From contig JAIRJZ010000077.1 in assembly GCA_031260355.1 (NCBI GenBank), forward strand, positions 1 to 36,813: a stretch of 36,813 nucleotides of DNA. The letters are read 5' to 3'. A model generated the notes under the pieces. It did not search any database. It was not told the origin of the DNA and saw only the letters and a program-made list of their open reading frames with translations. A program made the translations under genes and the position numbers. Shown piece by piece: positions 22,001 to 30,647 of this stretch (the first letter of the stretch is position 1; each line of letters begins with the position of its first letter). The stretch is from Burkholderiales bacterium (GTDB lineage Bacteria; Pseudomonadota; Gammaproteobacteria; Burkholderiales; Casimicrobiaceae).

Positions 22001-22287
22001 ATGCGCTGGCCGAGAACGAATCAGCGGTGCAGGTGATGGGTGACGACAAACTAAAGGTCATTGCCCACGAGTTACTGGTCAGCCTGAAAGGCAACGTCTC
22101 GGTAGACTGGGCACACCGCGATTCGGCGCGCGCCCGGATGCGCGTGTTGGTCAAGCGTATTCTGCGCAAGTACGGCTACCCGCCGGATTTGCAGGACGCG
22201 GCAGTGCAGACGGTATTGCAGCAGGCCGAAGCGCTGTCTGCCGGTTGGAGTATTGGGCAAATTGATCGGGTGGAAACAAATGCCTGA
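19072..22287 (+). CDS. hsdR: Type I restriction enzyme, endonuclease/translocase subunit
   Basis: ATP-dependent DNA translocase and nuclease that cuts unmodified DNA away from the HsdS-recognised site. The 1071 residues start with the PD-(D/E)xK nuclease (D144, E158-x-K160 in [10 protein letters not shown] and AVIELK, then Q175-x3-Y179), followed by the helicase part: Walker A TQGSGKS at 320-326, [10 protein letters not shown], the GFTGTPIE motif III, and the second RecA-like domain with LTGFDAP and [10 protein letters not shown] (motifs V and VI). The C-terminal region is helical and binds HsdM/HsdS. All catalytic residues are present. It overlaps the preceding gene by one base. Confidence 0.96.
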   Translation: MAFLSEADIEQALLVQLNRLGYAIASDELIGPDGRAPERDGHDIVIFQKRLEDAVQRLNPQLPPEARADALRKLTQSIFPALLEENRRIRTLLTEGVDVEYYGEDGVLTAGKVALLDFDAPERNDWLAVNQFVVINGQINRRPDVVLFVNGLPLAVIELKAPGSAGANLVGAFNQLQTYKQQIPALFHTNALLVTSDGIAARVGSLSADLERFMRWRTTDGKEIAPKGSPELETLIEGVFEPWRFLDLLRHFTVFWETGSGLAKIVAGYHQYHAVNRAIESTIRAADSWQGVAEEPASYGLPSVNTQLKGDRRAGVIWHTQGSGKSLLMAFYAGRLVKHPAMENPTLVVLTDRNDLDDQLFATFSMCKDLIRQTPVQSESREHLQQLLARASGGVIFTTLQKFGEVTEPLTTRRNVVVIADEAHRSQYGFRAKVDAKTGEVSYGFAKYLRDALPNASFIGFTGTPIEATDVNTPAVFGNYIDIYDISRAVEDGATVPIYYESRLARIELDEDEKPKLDAEVGALTEDEAEVEQERLKRKWATIEALVGSEKRLALVAKDLVAHFEDRLAALDGKAMVVCMSRRICVALYDEIVKLRPDWHSADDNAGAIKIVMTGAASDPPAWQQHIGNKARRDLLAKRARDAKDPLKLVIVRDMWLTGFDAPCMHTMYVDKPMQGHGLMQAIARVNRVFRDKPAGLIVDYVGIAQNLKSALAQHSLRDQQTTGVDEAEAVAVLLEKYEVVHDMFHGFDYATALNGAPQQRLAMMAGAIEWILDKQQQWAAAETSAESKKNAQRRYQDAVLALSKAYSLASASDVARAIREEVGFFQAIRAALVKSSTGSGKTSQERDFAIQQIVSRAVVSTEIVDILKAAGIQSPDISILSDEFLAEVQQMQKKNLALEALRKLLNDGIRSRSKANIVETRAFSERLEDAVARYHANAITTAEVLQELIQLAKDIRTARQRGEESGLSDEEIAFYDALAENESAVQVMGDDKLKVIAHELLVSLKGNVSVDWAHRDSARARMRVLVKRILRKYGYPPDLQDAAVQTVLQQAEALSAGWSIGQIDRVETNA

Positions 22288-22315
22288 CCTCTACTCAGCC
22301 TTGCTCACGGAATGA

Positions 22316-22364
22316 CACAAAGATTTTTAAGATTCTTTGTGCCTTTCGTGTTCCTTGTCGTTAA
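22316..22364. repeat. CAAAG-type repeat and hairpin, right flank of restriction island
   Basis: CACAAAGA (22316-22323) and TCTTTGTG (from 22334) form an 8-bp hairpin after hsdR that could also slow transcription. TTCTTTGTGCC-TTTCGTG (22333-22350) is the inverse of the left-flank copy at 14256-14275, and ends in GTTAA as do the copies near 26072. Confidence 0.65.
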
Positions 22365-22376
22365 TCCAGAAAAGCG

Positions 22377-22934
22377 CTATCTCCGCAACGACGACACGCG
22401 CAGCGGGAATGCCTCCTGCTCCTTCCGCCGGATTTGCCAGCGATCCCAGAAGTAACAGCGCAGTGTCCGGCTGACGGTGCGGAAGGCGAGGGTTTCCCAC
22501 GGAATGTCCGCTTCATCGAAGAGGCGCGCCTCCAGCGTTTCTGCCCCGGCAGAAAACTCGGGATGCGGCAAATCGGCAAGAAACATCAAATGCAATTGGC
22601 CGATGTCCGGCATTGAGATCACGGTGTAAAGCCGGTCGATGGCGACCGCCGCGATCGCTTCCTCCAGCGTTTCGCGCCGCGCACCTTCGTCGATCGCTTC
22701 ACCGATTTCGAGAAAACCGGCGGGCAGCGTCCACAGGCCATAGCGCGGTTCGATGCCGCGGCGGCACAGCAACACTTGATCGCGCCAGCGCGGCAACGTG
22801 CCGACGACCGTCTTGGGGTTCAGGTAATGAATGTGTCCGCATTGCCGGCAAACATGACGCGGCTTCACGTCTCCCTCGGGAACCCGGAATTCCAGCGCGT
22901 CCGCGCCGCAGTGACTACAGAAATTCATTGCCAT
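22377..22934 (-). CDS. Nudix hydrolase with N-terminal zinc ribbon
   Basis: Hydrolyses a nucleoside diphosphate linked to another moiety; substrate unknown. Residues 1-40 form a zinc ribbon with two CxxC pairs (FCSHCGA; HVCRQCGH). The Nudix box begins with GFLEIGEAIDEGARRETLEE near residue 73, giving G-x5-E-x7-RE-x2-EE; the usual Gly after EE is replaced (EEAIAAV), as is common in this zinc-ribbon subfamily. The 185-residue length fits. The start is one of two ATGs at 22934 and 22928 with weak ribosome sites. It lies convergent to hsdR. Confidence 0.9.
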   Translation of the reverse strand: MAMNFCSHCGADALEFRVPEGDVKPRHVCRQCGHIHYLNPKTVVGTLPRWRDQVLLCRRGIEPRYGLWTLPAGFLEIGEAIDEGARRETLEEAIAAVAIDRLYTVISMPDIGQLHLMFLADLPHPEFSAGAETLEARLFDEADIPWETLAFRTVSRTLRCYFWDRWQIRRKEQEAFPLRVSSLRR

Positions 22935-23025
22935 GGTTTTGTTAACTTCGTTGCTCCGCGAGTATGGTGTACCCCATCCCCACCTTGGCCACCCCCTTGA
23001 AGGGAAGGGAACCTGTTACCGCATC

Positions 23026-23592
23026 TCAACCGGGCGGCAGGTTGCCGCCCCTACAAATAAAATGCTCCCGATAATATTTCAACTCGTCGATGGATTCGTA
23101 CACGTCGGCCAACGCTTCGTGTTTGGATTCCTTGTTGAAACCGCGCGCGACTTCCGGCTGCCAGCGGCGACACAGTTCTTTCAGCGTTGAAACGTCGAGG
23201 TTGCGGTAATGAAAAAACACTTCCAGTTGCGGCATCAGGCGCGCCAGAAAACGGCGATCCTGACAAATGCTGTTGCCGCACATCGGCGACGCCTGCGCAC
23301 CGACATGCTCTTTCAGAAACGCCAGCGCCAGCGCCTCGACATCGGCCTCCGACAGCGTTGACGCCTTGACACGGTCGATCAACCCCGAACGACCGTGTAC
23401 GCTCTGATTCCAGGCATCCATCGCCGCCAGCACCGCATCTTCCTGGTGCACCGCCCATACCGGCGCTTCCGCCACCACATTCAACTCGGCGTCGGTGACC
23501 ACCATCGCCACTTCCAGAATCCGGTCGGTCTCGGGGCGCAACCCGGTCATTTCGAGATCCAGCCAGATCAGGCGGTCATCGGCGGCAGTCAT
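23026..23592 (-). CDS. orn: Oligoribonuclease
   Basis: DEDDh 3'-5' exoribonuclease that finishes RNA decay and clears pGpG from cyclic-di-GMP turnover. WLDLEMTGL holds the first Asp and Glu, [10 protein letters not shown] the third acid, and [15 protein letters not shown] the His and the last Asp. The ATG at 23592 has GGGAGG five bases upstream; a longer frame to 23640 is not needed. The 188 residues end with [12 protein letters not shown]. The family normally ends near YYREHF plus a few residues, and the last nine codons here lie in a palindromic repeat. Confidence 0.95.
   Translation of the reverse strand: MTAADDRLIWLDLEMTGLRPETDRILEVAMVVTDAELNVVAEAPVWAVHQEDAVLAAMDAWNQSVHGRSGLIDRVKASTLSEADVEALALAFLKEHVGAQASPMCGNSICQDRRFLARLMPQLEVFFHYRNLDVSTLKELCRRWQPEVARGFNKESKHEALADVYESIDELKYYREHFICRGGNLPPG
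23032..23050. repeat. Palindromic repeat at the 3' end of orn
   Basis: GGGCGGCA-GGT-TGCCGCCC is a perfect 8-bp inverted repeat that includes the last codons of orn. On the minus strand the outer sequence begins GTAGGGGCGGC, similar to common intergenic palindromes of proteobacteria. Confidence 0.75.
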
Positions 23593-23709
23593 GCCAGCCT
23601 CCCGTTTTGTTCTTGCCGCTCCCGGCAATTCCCCATACACACATCACGCAGCCTCTTCACGTACAATACGACAGTTTTGATTGTCGCATATTCTTTCCGC
23701 CATTCCACC

Positions 23710-24981
23710 ATGTCCTGGTTTACCGCCATTTTTCTTGTCGTGTTGCTGCTGACGCTGATGCTACGCGCTTGGCTGTCCTTCCGCCAGAGCCGTCATGTCG
23801 TCGCGTACCGCGATGCCGTTCCCACCGCTTTCGCCGAACGCATCGCCCTGCCCGCGCATCAGAAAGCCGTCGATTACACGCTGACCAAACAGGCTTTTGG
23901 CCGGATTGACGCTGCTGTCGATGCGGCGATCCTGCTGGCCTGGACGCTCGGCGGCGGCCTGGCTTGGCTGATGGCAGCAACCGGCCGGCTGCCGGTCGCC
24001 ACGCTGTGGCAGGATGTCGCGCTTCTCATCGCCGTCGGGCTGATCGGCGGCATCCTCGGATTGCCGTTTTCCTATTACAGCACTTTCAACATCGAAGCGC
24101 GTTTCGGTTTCAACCGCACCAGCCGCGCTCTATGGCTTGCCGATCTCGCCAAAAGCACTTTGCTGTCGTTGCTCATCGGCATTCCGCTGATCGCGTTGCT
24201 GCTGTGGCTGATGCAGGCGGCGGGAACGCTGTGGTGGCTGTGGGCATGGTTCGTTTTCATGGGTTTTCAGTTGCTGATGCTGGTCGTTTATCCGACGCTG
24301 ATCGCGCCGCTGTTCAACAAATTTGAGCCGCTGCCGGAAGGGCCAACGCGCACCCGCATCGAAGCACTGCTCGCCCGCTGCGGTTTTACCGCCAGCGGTT
24401 TGTTCGTGATGGACGGCAGCCGCCGCAGCGGCCACGGCAATGCTTACTTCACCGGCCTTGGCCGCGCCAAGCGCGTCGTGTTTTTCGACACGCTGTTCAA
24501 CCGGCTCAACGAGGACGAAATCGAAGCGGTGCTGGCGCACGAACTGGGGCATTTCCGGCGCCACCACATCAAAAAACGCATCGCCTTTTCGGCGCTGTTG
24601 TCGCTGGCGTTTCTGGCGTTGCTGGCTTGGCTGCTGCAACAACCATGGTTTTACGGCGGCCTCGGCATTCCTTCCGATCAAATTGCCGAGGCGATGACGC
24701 GCCCCGGCGTGGCATTGTCGCTGTTCATGCTGGTACTGCCGGTCTTCATGTTTCTGTTCACGCCGTTGGGCGCCGCTTACTCGCGCCGCCACGAATTTGA
24801 GGCCGACGCCTATGCCGCTTCCCATACCTGCTCCGGCGCACTGGAGCAGGCGCTGGTTCGTTTGTACGAAGACAACGCCACCACACTGACGCCCGATCCG
24901 GTTCATTCGGCATTCTACGATTCGCATCCGCCGGCGACGCTTCGGATCGCGCATCTCCGCGCGCTCCGTTGCAGCGATTGA
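23710..24981 (+). CDS. M48-family membrane zinc metallopeptidase (Ste24-like)
   Basis: Integral membrane protease related to Ste24/CAAX prenyl protease and HtpX. The 423-residue protein has an N-terminal membrane segment (residues 4-20), further helices around 70-90, 103-120, 150-170 and 175-195, the zinc motif H277-E-L-G-H281 in VLAHELGHFRRHH, two more helices near 292-310 and 334-354, and the third-ligand motif EFEAD at 362-366. ATG at 23710 starts the first helix; the frame is open further upstream but antisense to orn. It diverges from orn across 117 bases. In bacteria its substrates are unknown; a role in membrane protein quality control is an inference. Confidence 0.93.
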   Translation: MSWFTAIFLVVLLLTLMLRAWLSFRQSRHVVAYRDAVPTAFAERIALPAHQKAVDYTLTKQAFGRIDAAVDAAILLAWTLGGGLAWLMAATGRLPVATLWQDVALLIAVGLIGGILGLPFSYYSTFNIEARFGFNRTSRALWLADLAKSTLLSLLIGIPLIALLLWLMQAAGTLWWLWAWFVFMGFQLLMLVVYPTLIAPLFNKFEPLPEGPTRTRIEALLARCGFTASGLFVMDGSRRSGHGNAYFTGLGRAKRVVFFDTLFNRLNEDEIEAVLAHELGHFRRHHIKKRIAFSALLSLAFLALLAWLLQQPWFYGGLGIPSDQIAEAMTRPGVALSLFMLVLPVFMFLFTPLGAAYSRRHEFEADAYAASHTCSGALEQALVRLYEDNATTLTPDPVHSAFYDSHPPATLRIAHLRALRCSD

Positions 24982-24990
24982 CCTGCCCGG

Positions 24991-25887
24991 TTGACCCTCG
25001 TGCGCGCCTCCGAAAACATGCAAGGTCTGGTCGTCGAAACGTTTCGCCGCCATTACACCGTGGCGCTCGCCGACGGCAGTCGCCTCGACTGCGTTTTGAA
25101 AGGACGGCTTGCCACTTTGGCTTGCGGCGATGAAGTGGAAATAGAACGCATTGCCGGAGGCGGCGCCATCACGGCGGTCAAACCTCGGCAAAATCTTTTT
25201 TACCGCTCCGACGCCGTTCGCCAAAAACTGATCGCCGCCAACGTCACTCAAATTCTCGGTGTCACCGCTCCCGACATTGCGCTCGACGAAATGCTGCTCA
25301 ACCGCTGGATCGTCGCTGCCGAAGCCGCGCATTGCCGCTTCGTCCTGATCGCCAACAAGCGCGACCTCTCCGGTTTTCCCGCTCTGCGCGAACGGCTCAA
25401 ACCGTACGAGGCGCTCGGTTATACGACCATCGAAACCTGCGCCAAAAACGACGTGGGCGCGCTCCGGCCTTGGCTGGAAGGTCGGCAAAGCGTTCTGATC
25501 GGGCAGTCGGGCATGGGGAAATCGACGTTGATCAACGCGCTTTTCCCCGAAGCCCGCAGCGAAACGGCGGCGGTATCGGAGGCGCTCGGCAGCGGTAAGC
25601 ACACAACGACTTCCGCGACATTGCATTTATTGCCGTCGCCGCCCAGCGGTTGGGTCATCGACATTCCCGGAATGAAAGTTTTTGGTCTGGCGCACCTGAC
25701 GCCCGACGCGTTGACCGCCGCCTTCAAAGACATCGCGCCGCTGGTAGCGCATTGCCGTTTCCGCGATTGTCGGCACGACAAAGAACCCGGCTGCGCCGTA
25801 CAGAAAGCGCTACACGAGGGACAGATTCATCCCAAGCGGCTCGAGTTGTTGCAGACGTTGATTCGGGAATCGTCGTTATCGGCTTAA
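24991..25887 (+). CDS. rsgA: Ribosome small-subunit-dependent GTPase A
   Basis: Circularly permuted GTPase that checks late 30S assembly. After an OB-fold (GLVVETFRRHYTVALADG) come, in permuted order, G4 (IANKRDL), G1 (IGQSGMGKSTLINALFP), the G2 Thr in KHTTTSATLHLL, and G3 (DIPGMKVFGL). The zinc site is C-x4-C-x-H-x5-C in CRFRDCRHDKEPGC. At 298 residues it is typical for betaproteobacteria. The start is uncertain: TTG at 24991, GTG at 25000 and ATG at 25018 are all possible, and none has a good ribosome site; it may be translationally coupled to the M48 gene nine bases upstream. Confidence 0.94.
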   Translation: MTLVRASENMQGLVVETFRRHYTVALADGSRLDCVLKGRLATLACGDEVEIERIAGGGAITAVKPRQNLFYRSDAVRQKLIAANVTQILGVTAPDIALDEMLLNRWIVAAEAAHCRFVLIANKRDLSGFPALRERLKPYEALGYTTIETCAKNDVGALRPWLEGRQSVLIGQSGMGKSTLINALFPEARSETAAVSEALGSGKHTTTSATLHLLPSPPSGWVIDIPGMKVFGLAHLTPDALTAAFKDIAPLVAHCRFRDCRHDKEPGCAVQKALHEGQIHPKRLELLQTLIRESSLSA

Positions 25888-25900
25888 CGCGAATGCCGCC

Positions 25901-25963
25901 TTAACCGCAAAGAACGCATAGCGCACAAAGTTTTGAATCCTCTTTGGTTTCTTTGCGTGTGGT
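25901..25963. repeat. CAAAG-type repeats, first pair
   Basis: TTAACCGCAAAGAACGCATAGCGCACAAAG (first 20 bases TTAACCGCAAAGAACGCATA) is followed by an inverse-oriented copy containing CTTTGGTTTCTTTGCG (25942-25956). Related to the sequences flanking the restriction island. Confidence 0.65.
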
Positions 25964-25994
25964 CAGGGCGTTTTCTGCTCAAGCGCTTACGCCT

Positions 25995-26024
25995 TTTCCC
26001 TCTCCCGCTTGCGGGAGAGGGAAA
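25995..26024. repeat. Palindromic REP-like repeat
   Basis: TTTCCCTCTCCCGC-TT-GCGGGAGAGGGAAA is a perfect 14-bp inverted repeat. Its core is identical to the element at 8020-8043. Confidence 0.85.
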
Positions 26025-26032
26025 CAGAGTTG

Positions 26033-26072
26033 TTTGAATCTTCTTTGGTTTCTTTGCGCCCTTTGTGGTTAA
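26033..26072. repeat. CAAAG-type repeat, direct copy
   Basis: TTTGAATC-TTCTTTGG-TTTCTTTGCG repeats the sequence at 25932-25956 with one base changed and continues as CCCTTTGTGGTTAA, the inverse of the TTAACCGCAAAG end at 25901. Confidence 0.65.
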
Positions 26073-26097
26073 TAACTTTTTTCTGCGCGAATTGAAA

Positions 26098-27843
26098 TCA
26101 CAGCTTCCCCGCGTCGCCGTGCTCTTCCGCCGCCGTCATTTGACGGTACGCTTCGAGCGCCAACCGCCGGTTCTGAAACAGCCGCACCGGCAATGATTCG
26201 CCGCCGCATCGCTGCATCCCCATCCATTTCGTGATCTGCTCGGTACGCCCCGTCACCGCCAGAACGACGCCGCGCGCCGCCAGCGTTTTTCCCAGATCGT
26301 ACAACATCAGAGCGCCGGTCAAATCAATATTGTTTATCGAACGTCCGTCGATCACCACCCAATGAACGGGCGTTTCCGAGGTCTCGATCAGGCCGGTAAG
26401 GCGTTGCTTGAAATAATTGGCGTTGAAGAATATCAACGAGGCTTCGAAGCGGTAAAACAGCAAACCCGGAATTTCTTTCGCTTCCGGATAATGTTCGATT
26501 TCATAGAAGTCGCCTTGCGATTCGATCAACCCCAGCCGGTAATCCACTGGCCGCGCCGTCCGCATCAGAAAACGGGTCAGCGCCAGCAGTACCGCCAGAA
26601 GAATTCCCGGCATCACGCCGATGAACACCACCGCCAGCAATGTCACCAAGGCAATCCGGAATTCTGACGTGCTGGTTTCATGGAGCTTGGTAAATATCTT
26701 GAAATCGGTCAGCCCGATGGCGCTGACGATCAGGATAACGCCCAGCGCCGCCGTCGGCAGATACGCCAGCGGCGACGTCAACACCAGCAACGCCAACAAA
26801 ATCGCCAGCGCCGCGAAAATCTGGACCATTCGCGTCTTGCCGCCCGCCGCGTCGTTGACGGCAGTCCTCGAATCGGCGCCGCTGATCGCAAATCCCTGCG
26901 ACAGCGCCGACGCGACGTTGGCAGCGCCGAGTGCGACGAGTTCGCGGTTGTCGTCGATGCTATAGCCGTTTTTGGCGGCAAAACTGCGCGCGGTCAACGC
27001 GGCACTGCTGAAGCTGATGAACGCCAGTGCCGCTGCCGACGACAAAATCGTTCCCCAGGACTCGGGCGGCAACGCCGGCCAGTGCAGTCGCGGCAACACT
27101 GACGGAATGTCACCGACCACCGCCACGCCTTTTCCCGCCAGATCAAGCGCAAAACTGGCAACGATCGCCACTGCGGCCACCACCAGCGCCAACGGCCCTT
27201 TGCGCCAGAAGCGCATCAATACCAGGTAAAGAAGAATGAGCCCCAGCGAAAGCACCAGCGTCGGCCAATGCAGTCCTTGCACTTGCCCAAAAAAGGATAT
27301 CAGTTGTCCGACGACATTCTTGCCTGTCGCACTGACACCGAAGACCTTGCCCAACTGCCCGACGATGATGGTGATCGCCACGCCGTTCAACAATCCCAGA
27401 AGGATTGAGCGCGACAATAAATCGGCCAGAAACCCCAGACGAAAACGCCCCGCCAAGAGACAGAAGAGACCGGTGAACAGCGTCAGCGACACCGCCAGCG
27501 CATGGTAATAATCGGGATCGCTGCCCGCCACCATCAGCGGCGTCAGCGTCGCCACGATCATCGCGCAAGTCGCCGCGTCGGGGCCGACGATCAACTGCCT
27601 CGATGAACCGAAAAAGGCATAGACGATCATCGGCAGAATCGTGCTGTAAAGCCCCACCACCGGACTGAACCCGGCCAATTGCGCGTAGGCGATGCTGACC
27701 GGCAAACACACCGCTGCCACCGACAAGCCGGCAATCACGTCGCGCTTGAGCGGTTTCCGGTTATAGCTCAACAGCTCCGGCAACCCCGGCATCCAGCGGG
27801 CAAGCCGATCCATGATGAGCGGCGGAATGGACAGTTTTCGCAT
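26098..27843 (-). CDS. SulP-family anion transporter with STAS domain
   Basis: Inner-membrane transporter of the SLC26/SulP family, moving sulfate, bicarbonate or other anions by symport or exchange. Of 581 residues, the first 430 form a long run of hydrophobic helices and carry the family motifs RDVIAGLSVAAVCLPVSIAY near residue 36 and VVGLYSTILPMIVYAFFGSS near residue 61, and QLIVGPDAATCAM. Residues from about 440 onward are the cytoplasmic STAS domain, with VIDGRSINNIDLTGALMLYDLG. Substrate cannot be told; no carbonic anhydrase or cys gene is adjacent. ATG at 27843 starts the gene; a long hydrophilic N-terminus is short here. Confidence 0.93.
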   Translation of the reverse strand: MRKLSIPPLIMDRLARWMPGLPELLSYNRKPLKRDVIAGLSVAAVCLPVSIAYAQLAGFSPVVGLYSTILPMIVYAFFGSSRQLIVGPDAATCAMIVATLTPLMVAGSDPDYYHALAVSLTLFTGLFCLLAGRFRLGFLADLLSRSILLGLLNGVAITIIVGQLGKVFGVSATGKNVVGQLISFFGQVQGLHWPTLVLSLGLILLYLVLMRFWRKGPLALVVAAVAIVASFALDLAGKGVAVVGDIPSVLPRLHWPALPPESWGTILSSAAALAFISFSSAALTARSFAAKNGYSIDDNRELVALGAANVASALSQGFAISGADSRTAVNDAAGGKTRMVQIFAALAILLALLVLTSPLAYLPTAALGVILIVSAIGLTDFKIFTKLHETSTSEFRIALVTLLAVVFIGVMPGILLAVLLALTRFLMRTARPVDYRLGLIESQGDFYEIEHYPEAKEIPGLLFYRFEASLIFFNANYFKQRLTGLIETSETPVHWVVIDGRSINNIDLTGALMLYDLGKTLAARGVVLAVTGRTEQITKWMGMQRCGGESLPVRLFQNRRLALEAYRQMTAAEEHGDAGKL

Positions 27844-28087
27844 TTTTGCTGCTTATAACCTGTAAAACACTTCGAATCGGGATTTTCAGAGATATTATCC
27901 TGCCAACGGCTCTCGCCGTCCATGGCGGGGAGGACAAGAAACGCCTTCAAAACTTCGACAAATGCCCGCCAGTGGAGCGGCTAACCTATGCGGCAGACGA
28001 GATAAGGTTCAATGGATTCGATGTTCAAATCTGGTATCGTTCTTCTCTTCGCCACCGCACCTCCTGATTGACCTCAAAACGCAAAAC

Positions 28088-28717
28088 ATGAATTCCGCTC
28101 TCCCCGTTCACCTGATTCTCGCCTCGACCTCGCCATACCGGCAGGCGCTGCTGAAGCGATTCAATCTGCCGTTCCGCGTTTGCGCGCCCGCGATCGACGA
28201 GACACCGTTGCCGGGAGAAACGCCATCGCAACTGGTTTTGCGACTGTCCGAGGCCAAAGCGAGAGCGGGGGAAAGCGGTTGCGCCCCTCACGCGCTGATT
28301 ATCGGCGGCGATCAGGTGGCCGATTGCGATGGCGTCGCCGTCGGCAAACCCGGCGATTTCGACAACGCCCGCAAACAGTTGCGGATGCTGTCCGGCAAAA
28401 CCGTCATCTTCCGCACCGGTCTGGCGTTGTTCAATCCGGCCGCGCGGCGCTGCCGCAGCGTGCGCGTCGATATCGCCACGACTTACCGGACGCTGACCGA
28501 TGCCGAAATCGAGGCTTATCTTCATGTCGCGCTGCCTTACAACTGCGCCGGTTCGGTGCGCTCCGAAGACCTCGGCATCGCGTTGTTCGAGAGCATCGAC
28601 AACAACGACCCTACCGCCCTGATCGGTCTGCCGCTGATCGCACTGTCTCGGCTACTGCGCGCCGAAGGCGTCAATCCGCTGCTGCATCAACCGCTTGCTT
28701 CGTATCCCGCCTCATGA
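28088..28717 (+). CDS. Maf-family nucleotide pyrophosphatase, YceF type
   Basis: House-cleaning enzyme that hydrolyses non-canonical or modified NTPs; the YceF subgroup prefers m7GTP. The signature ILASTSPYRQALLKRF is at residues 10-25, followed by IDETPLPGE and the catalytic-loop IIGGDQVADCDG, then the SGKTVIF segment. At 209 residues it is about 15 longer than E. coli YceF. The ATG at 28088 begins the conserved N-terminus; the frame is open further upstream. Its stop overlaps the next start (ATGA), so the two genes are co-translated. The m7GTP preference is inferred from the STSPYR signature. Confidence 0.92.
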   Translation: MNSALPVHLILASTSPYRQALLKRFNLPFRVCAPAIDETPLPGETPSQLVLRLSEAKARAGESGCAPHALIIGGDQVADCDGVAVGKPGDFDNARKQLRMLSGKTVIFRTGLALFNPAARRCRSVRVDIATTYRTLTDAEIEAYLHVALPYNCAGSVRSEDLGIALFESIDNNDPTALIGLPLIALSRLLRAEGVNPLLHQPLASYPAS

Positions 28718-29451
28718 CCACCGGTACGCTGTACCTCGTTCCCAATCTGCTGGGCGCCGTCGCGCCGGAAACCGTGCTGCCGACGCAAACCCTCGATATC
28801 GCCCGCCGTCTCACCCACTGGGCGGTCGAGACGCCGAAACCGGCCCGCGCTTTTCTCAAAACGCTTGCGTTGTCCCGCCCTGTCGCCGAACTCGATATCC
28901 GTCCTCTGCCGCCGTTGCCTCCCGATGGTTCCGTCAACGCCGTCGAAGCGGAAGCGCTCACCGCTCTGCTCGCCCCTTGCCTGGCTGGAGCCGATCTGGG
29001 CATTCTGACCGACGCCGGTTGCCCCGGCTTCGCCGACCCCGGCGCGCCACTCGTCGCGCTCGCCCACCGCTACGGCGTTCCCGTCAAGCCGCTGGTCGGC
29101 CCTTCGTCGCTGTTGCTGGCGCTGATGGCCGCCGGCATGAACGGTCAGCGTTTCACTTTTCACGGCTATCTGCCGATCGCCGAGGAGGCGCGCGGTCAAA
29201 CTCTGCGCCGCCTGGAACAGGAATCGCGCCAGCAACAGCGCGCCACCCAGATTTTCATCGAAACGCCATATCGCAATGCCGCGCTGCTTACCGCCATCAT
29301 CCGCGTGTTGCATCCCGATTCGCGCTTGTGCGTAGCGGCAGACCTCACCCTTCCCTCCGAATCGGCCGTCACCCGCCCGATCCGGGAATGGCGCCATGTC
29401 AACACCGCGAACTACCAGAAACGCCCCGCTATCTTTCTGTTACAGGGCTGA
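28714..29451 (+). CDS. RsmI-like SAM-dependent methyltransferase (tetrapyrrole-methylase fold)
   Basis: A 245-residue protein of the tetrapyrrole methylase fold. GTLYLVPNLLG opens it, ILTDAGCPGFADPGAPLVALA and VKPLVGPSSLLLALMAAGMNGQRFTFHGYLP are the SAM-binding motifs shared with RsmI. It is shorter than RsmI (about 286) and lacks its C-terminal region; this short form is commonly found next to maf in betaproteobacteria. The rRNA or other substrate is not established. It overlaps the Maf gene by four bases. Confidence 0.9.
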   Translation: MTTGTLYLVPNLLGAVAPETVLPTQTLDIARRLTHWAVETPKPARAFLKTLALSRPVAELDIRPLPPLPPDGSVNAVEAEALTALLAPCLAGADLGILTDAGCPGFADPGAPLVALAHRYGVPVKPLVGPSSLLLALMAAGMNGQRFTFHGYLPIAEEARGQTLRRLEQESRQQQRATQIFIETPYRNAALLTAIIRVLHPDSRLCVAADLTLPSESAVTRPIREWRHVNTANYQKRPAIFLLQG

Positions 29452-29514
29452 GACAGCGGCAAACGCCCTGTTTCCGCCGTTCCGCCCCCTCTTTCCCCCG
29501 CGGCTTTCTTTTGC

Positions 29515-29520
29515 TAGAAT
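29515..29520 (+). promoter_or_regulatory. Candidate -10 box for tRNA-Asn
   Basis: TAGAAT lies ten bases upstream of the tRNA. The region 17 bases further upstream (TTTCCC) is a poor -35. Confidence 0.4.
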
Positions 29521-29529
29521 CGCGCTTCT

Positions 29530-29605
29530 TCCTCGATAGCTCAGTCGGTAGAGCGACGGACTGTTAATCCGCAGGTCCCTGGTTCGAGCCCAGGTCGAGG
29601 AGCCA
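29530..29605 (+). tRNA. tRNA-Asn (anticodon GTT)
   Basis: A full cloverleaf can be folded: acceptor TCCTCGA with TCGAGGA, D-arm AGCTCAGTCGGTAGAGC, anticodon arm GGACTGTTAATCC with GTT at its centre, T-arm CTGGTTCGAGCCCAG, discriminator G, and an encoded CCA. Its 3' half serves as the integration site of the element to the right. Confidence 0.97.
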
Positions 29606-30647
29606 AATAATCAAGCACTTCCGGCTCGTTTTGGTTTTCCGTTTTCGTGGAACGTAGCCAAAACGTAGCGGATTTTTCCGCCGCCCGCCTCAAGTGCTCG
29701 GGAGCGAGGTGTGCGTACCGGCGCACCATCGCTTCATTCTTCCAAGCTCCCAACTCCTGCAATTCTGAAACAGTCGTTCCCGACATGATGTGTGCCGAGG
29801 CCCACGCATGCCTGAGGTCGTGCCAGCGGAAGCTCTCGATCCCGGCGACTTTTAAGGCTCTACGCCACGCCCGTGTATTGGCGCTGCGCAGCGGGTTGCC
29901 CATATAGGTAAAAACGCTTGTGGCGTGTTTACCGCGTTCGTTGGCGAGTATTTCTGCCGCCCTTGCCGTAAGCGGAACGCCTATTGGTGCCCCTCCCTTT
30001 GCTTGATCGGCAAATATCCAGCATACCCTTCTCGGAAGGTCAACCTGCGGCCATTCCAGCTTCAAAACATTTCCCTGCCGTAGCCCCGTCTCAAGGGCGA
30101 AATCCACACAAGCGCGCTGGTGTTCCGGTAGCGCCGCCAACAGTTCATGGCGTTGTTCCGGCGTTATCCAGCGGATGCGCCGCCGACTTTCCCGGAAGAG
30201 GTCGATCTGTGGTGCTCGATCAATCCATTCCCACGGCCCAGCCACACGGCGCAGCACTGCGCGAATCAGGGCAAGATAACGGTTCGCTGTTGCTGCCGAT
30301 GTTTCGGCGCGCTTGGCGTCTCCGATGGCGGCAATTTCTGCCCGTGTTATCAAAGCAAGTTCACGTCCGGCAAAATACTTGTCGAGCCAGCGGAATTTGA
30401 CGATATCCTCGGCGACTGTTTTCTTGTCCTGCTTATCCACGCACCACCGAACTACGGCGTCTTCCCAACGATACAAAGGTTTGTCACCGAGCCGGTGGAC
30501 GCGCCACATTTCGGCGCGGGTGCGGTCGTACCATTCCTGCGCTTGCTTCCTGTCTTCGGTGCCAGAAGATCGGCATACTGTGCCGCCACCTGGCTTTGTG
30601 AAGGACGCCCACCAGCAGCGGGAATCCTTTCGTCTGTAGAGCGACAT
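29541..30647 (-). CDS. Tyrosine-type site-specific integrase
   Basis: Catalyses integration and excision of the element. The 368 residues have an Arm-binding N-terminus, a SAM-like core-binding domain (about 60-145) and the catalytic domain with R190 (ALETGLRQGNV), H276-x2-R279 (RWHDLRHAWAS), W302 in the His/Trp position (GAWKNEAM) and the nucleophile Y311 (RRYAHL). The last 20 residues (APRPGLEPGTCGLTVRRSTD) are encoded by the complement of tRNA-Asn. ATG at 30647 has a strong AAGGAG six bases upstream. The gene is nested at its start inside the excisionase-like frame. Confidence 0.96.
   Translation of the reverse strand: MSLYRRKDSRCWWASFTKPGGGTVCRSSGTEDRKQAQEWYDRTRAEMWRVHRLGDKPLYRWEDAVVRWCVDKQDKKTVAEDIVKFRWLDKYFAGRELALITRAEIAAIGDAKRAETSAATANRYLALIRAVLRRVAGPWEWIDRAPQIDLFRESRRRIRWITPEQRHELLAALPEHQRACVDFALETGLRQGNVLKLEWPQVDLPRRVCWIFADQAKGGAPIGVPLTARAAEILANERGKHATSVFTYMGNPLRSANTRAWRRALKVAGIESFRWHDLRHAWASAHIMSGTTVSELQELGAWKNEAMVRRYAHLAPEHLRRAAEKSATFWLRSTKTENQNEPEVLDYLAPRPGLEPGTCGLTVRRSTD
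29575..29605. other. Probable attachment core in the tRNA-Asn 3' end
   Basis: The integrase gene abuts and overlaps the tRNA, as in elements that integrate at the T-arm/acceptor end and regenerate the tRNA. The exact core cannot be fixed because the other junction is outside. Confidence 0.55.

Noticed and set aside
24130..25626. Minus-strand frame of 498 codons
   Set aside because: It is antisense to the M48 protease and rsgA, both with complete catalytic motifs.
25901..26072. CRISPR array
   Set aside because: Repeated units here are few, unequally spaced and in both orientations, with no uniform spacers; they are dispersed CAAAG-type repeats.
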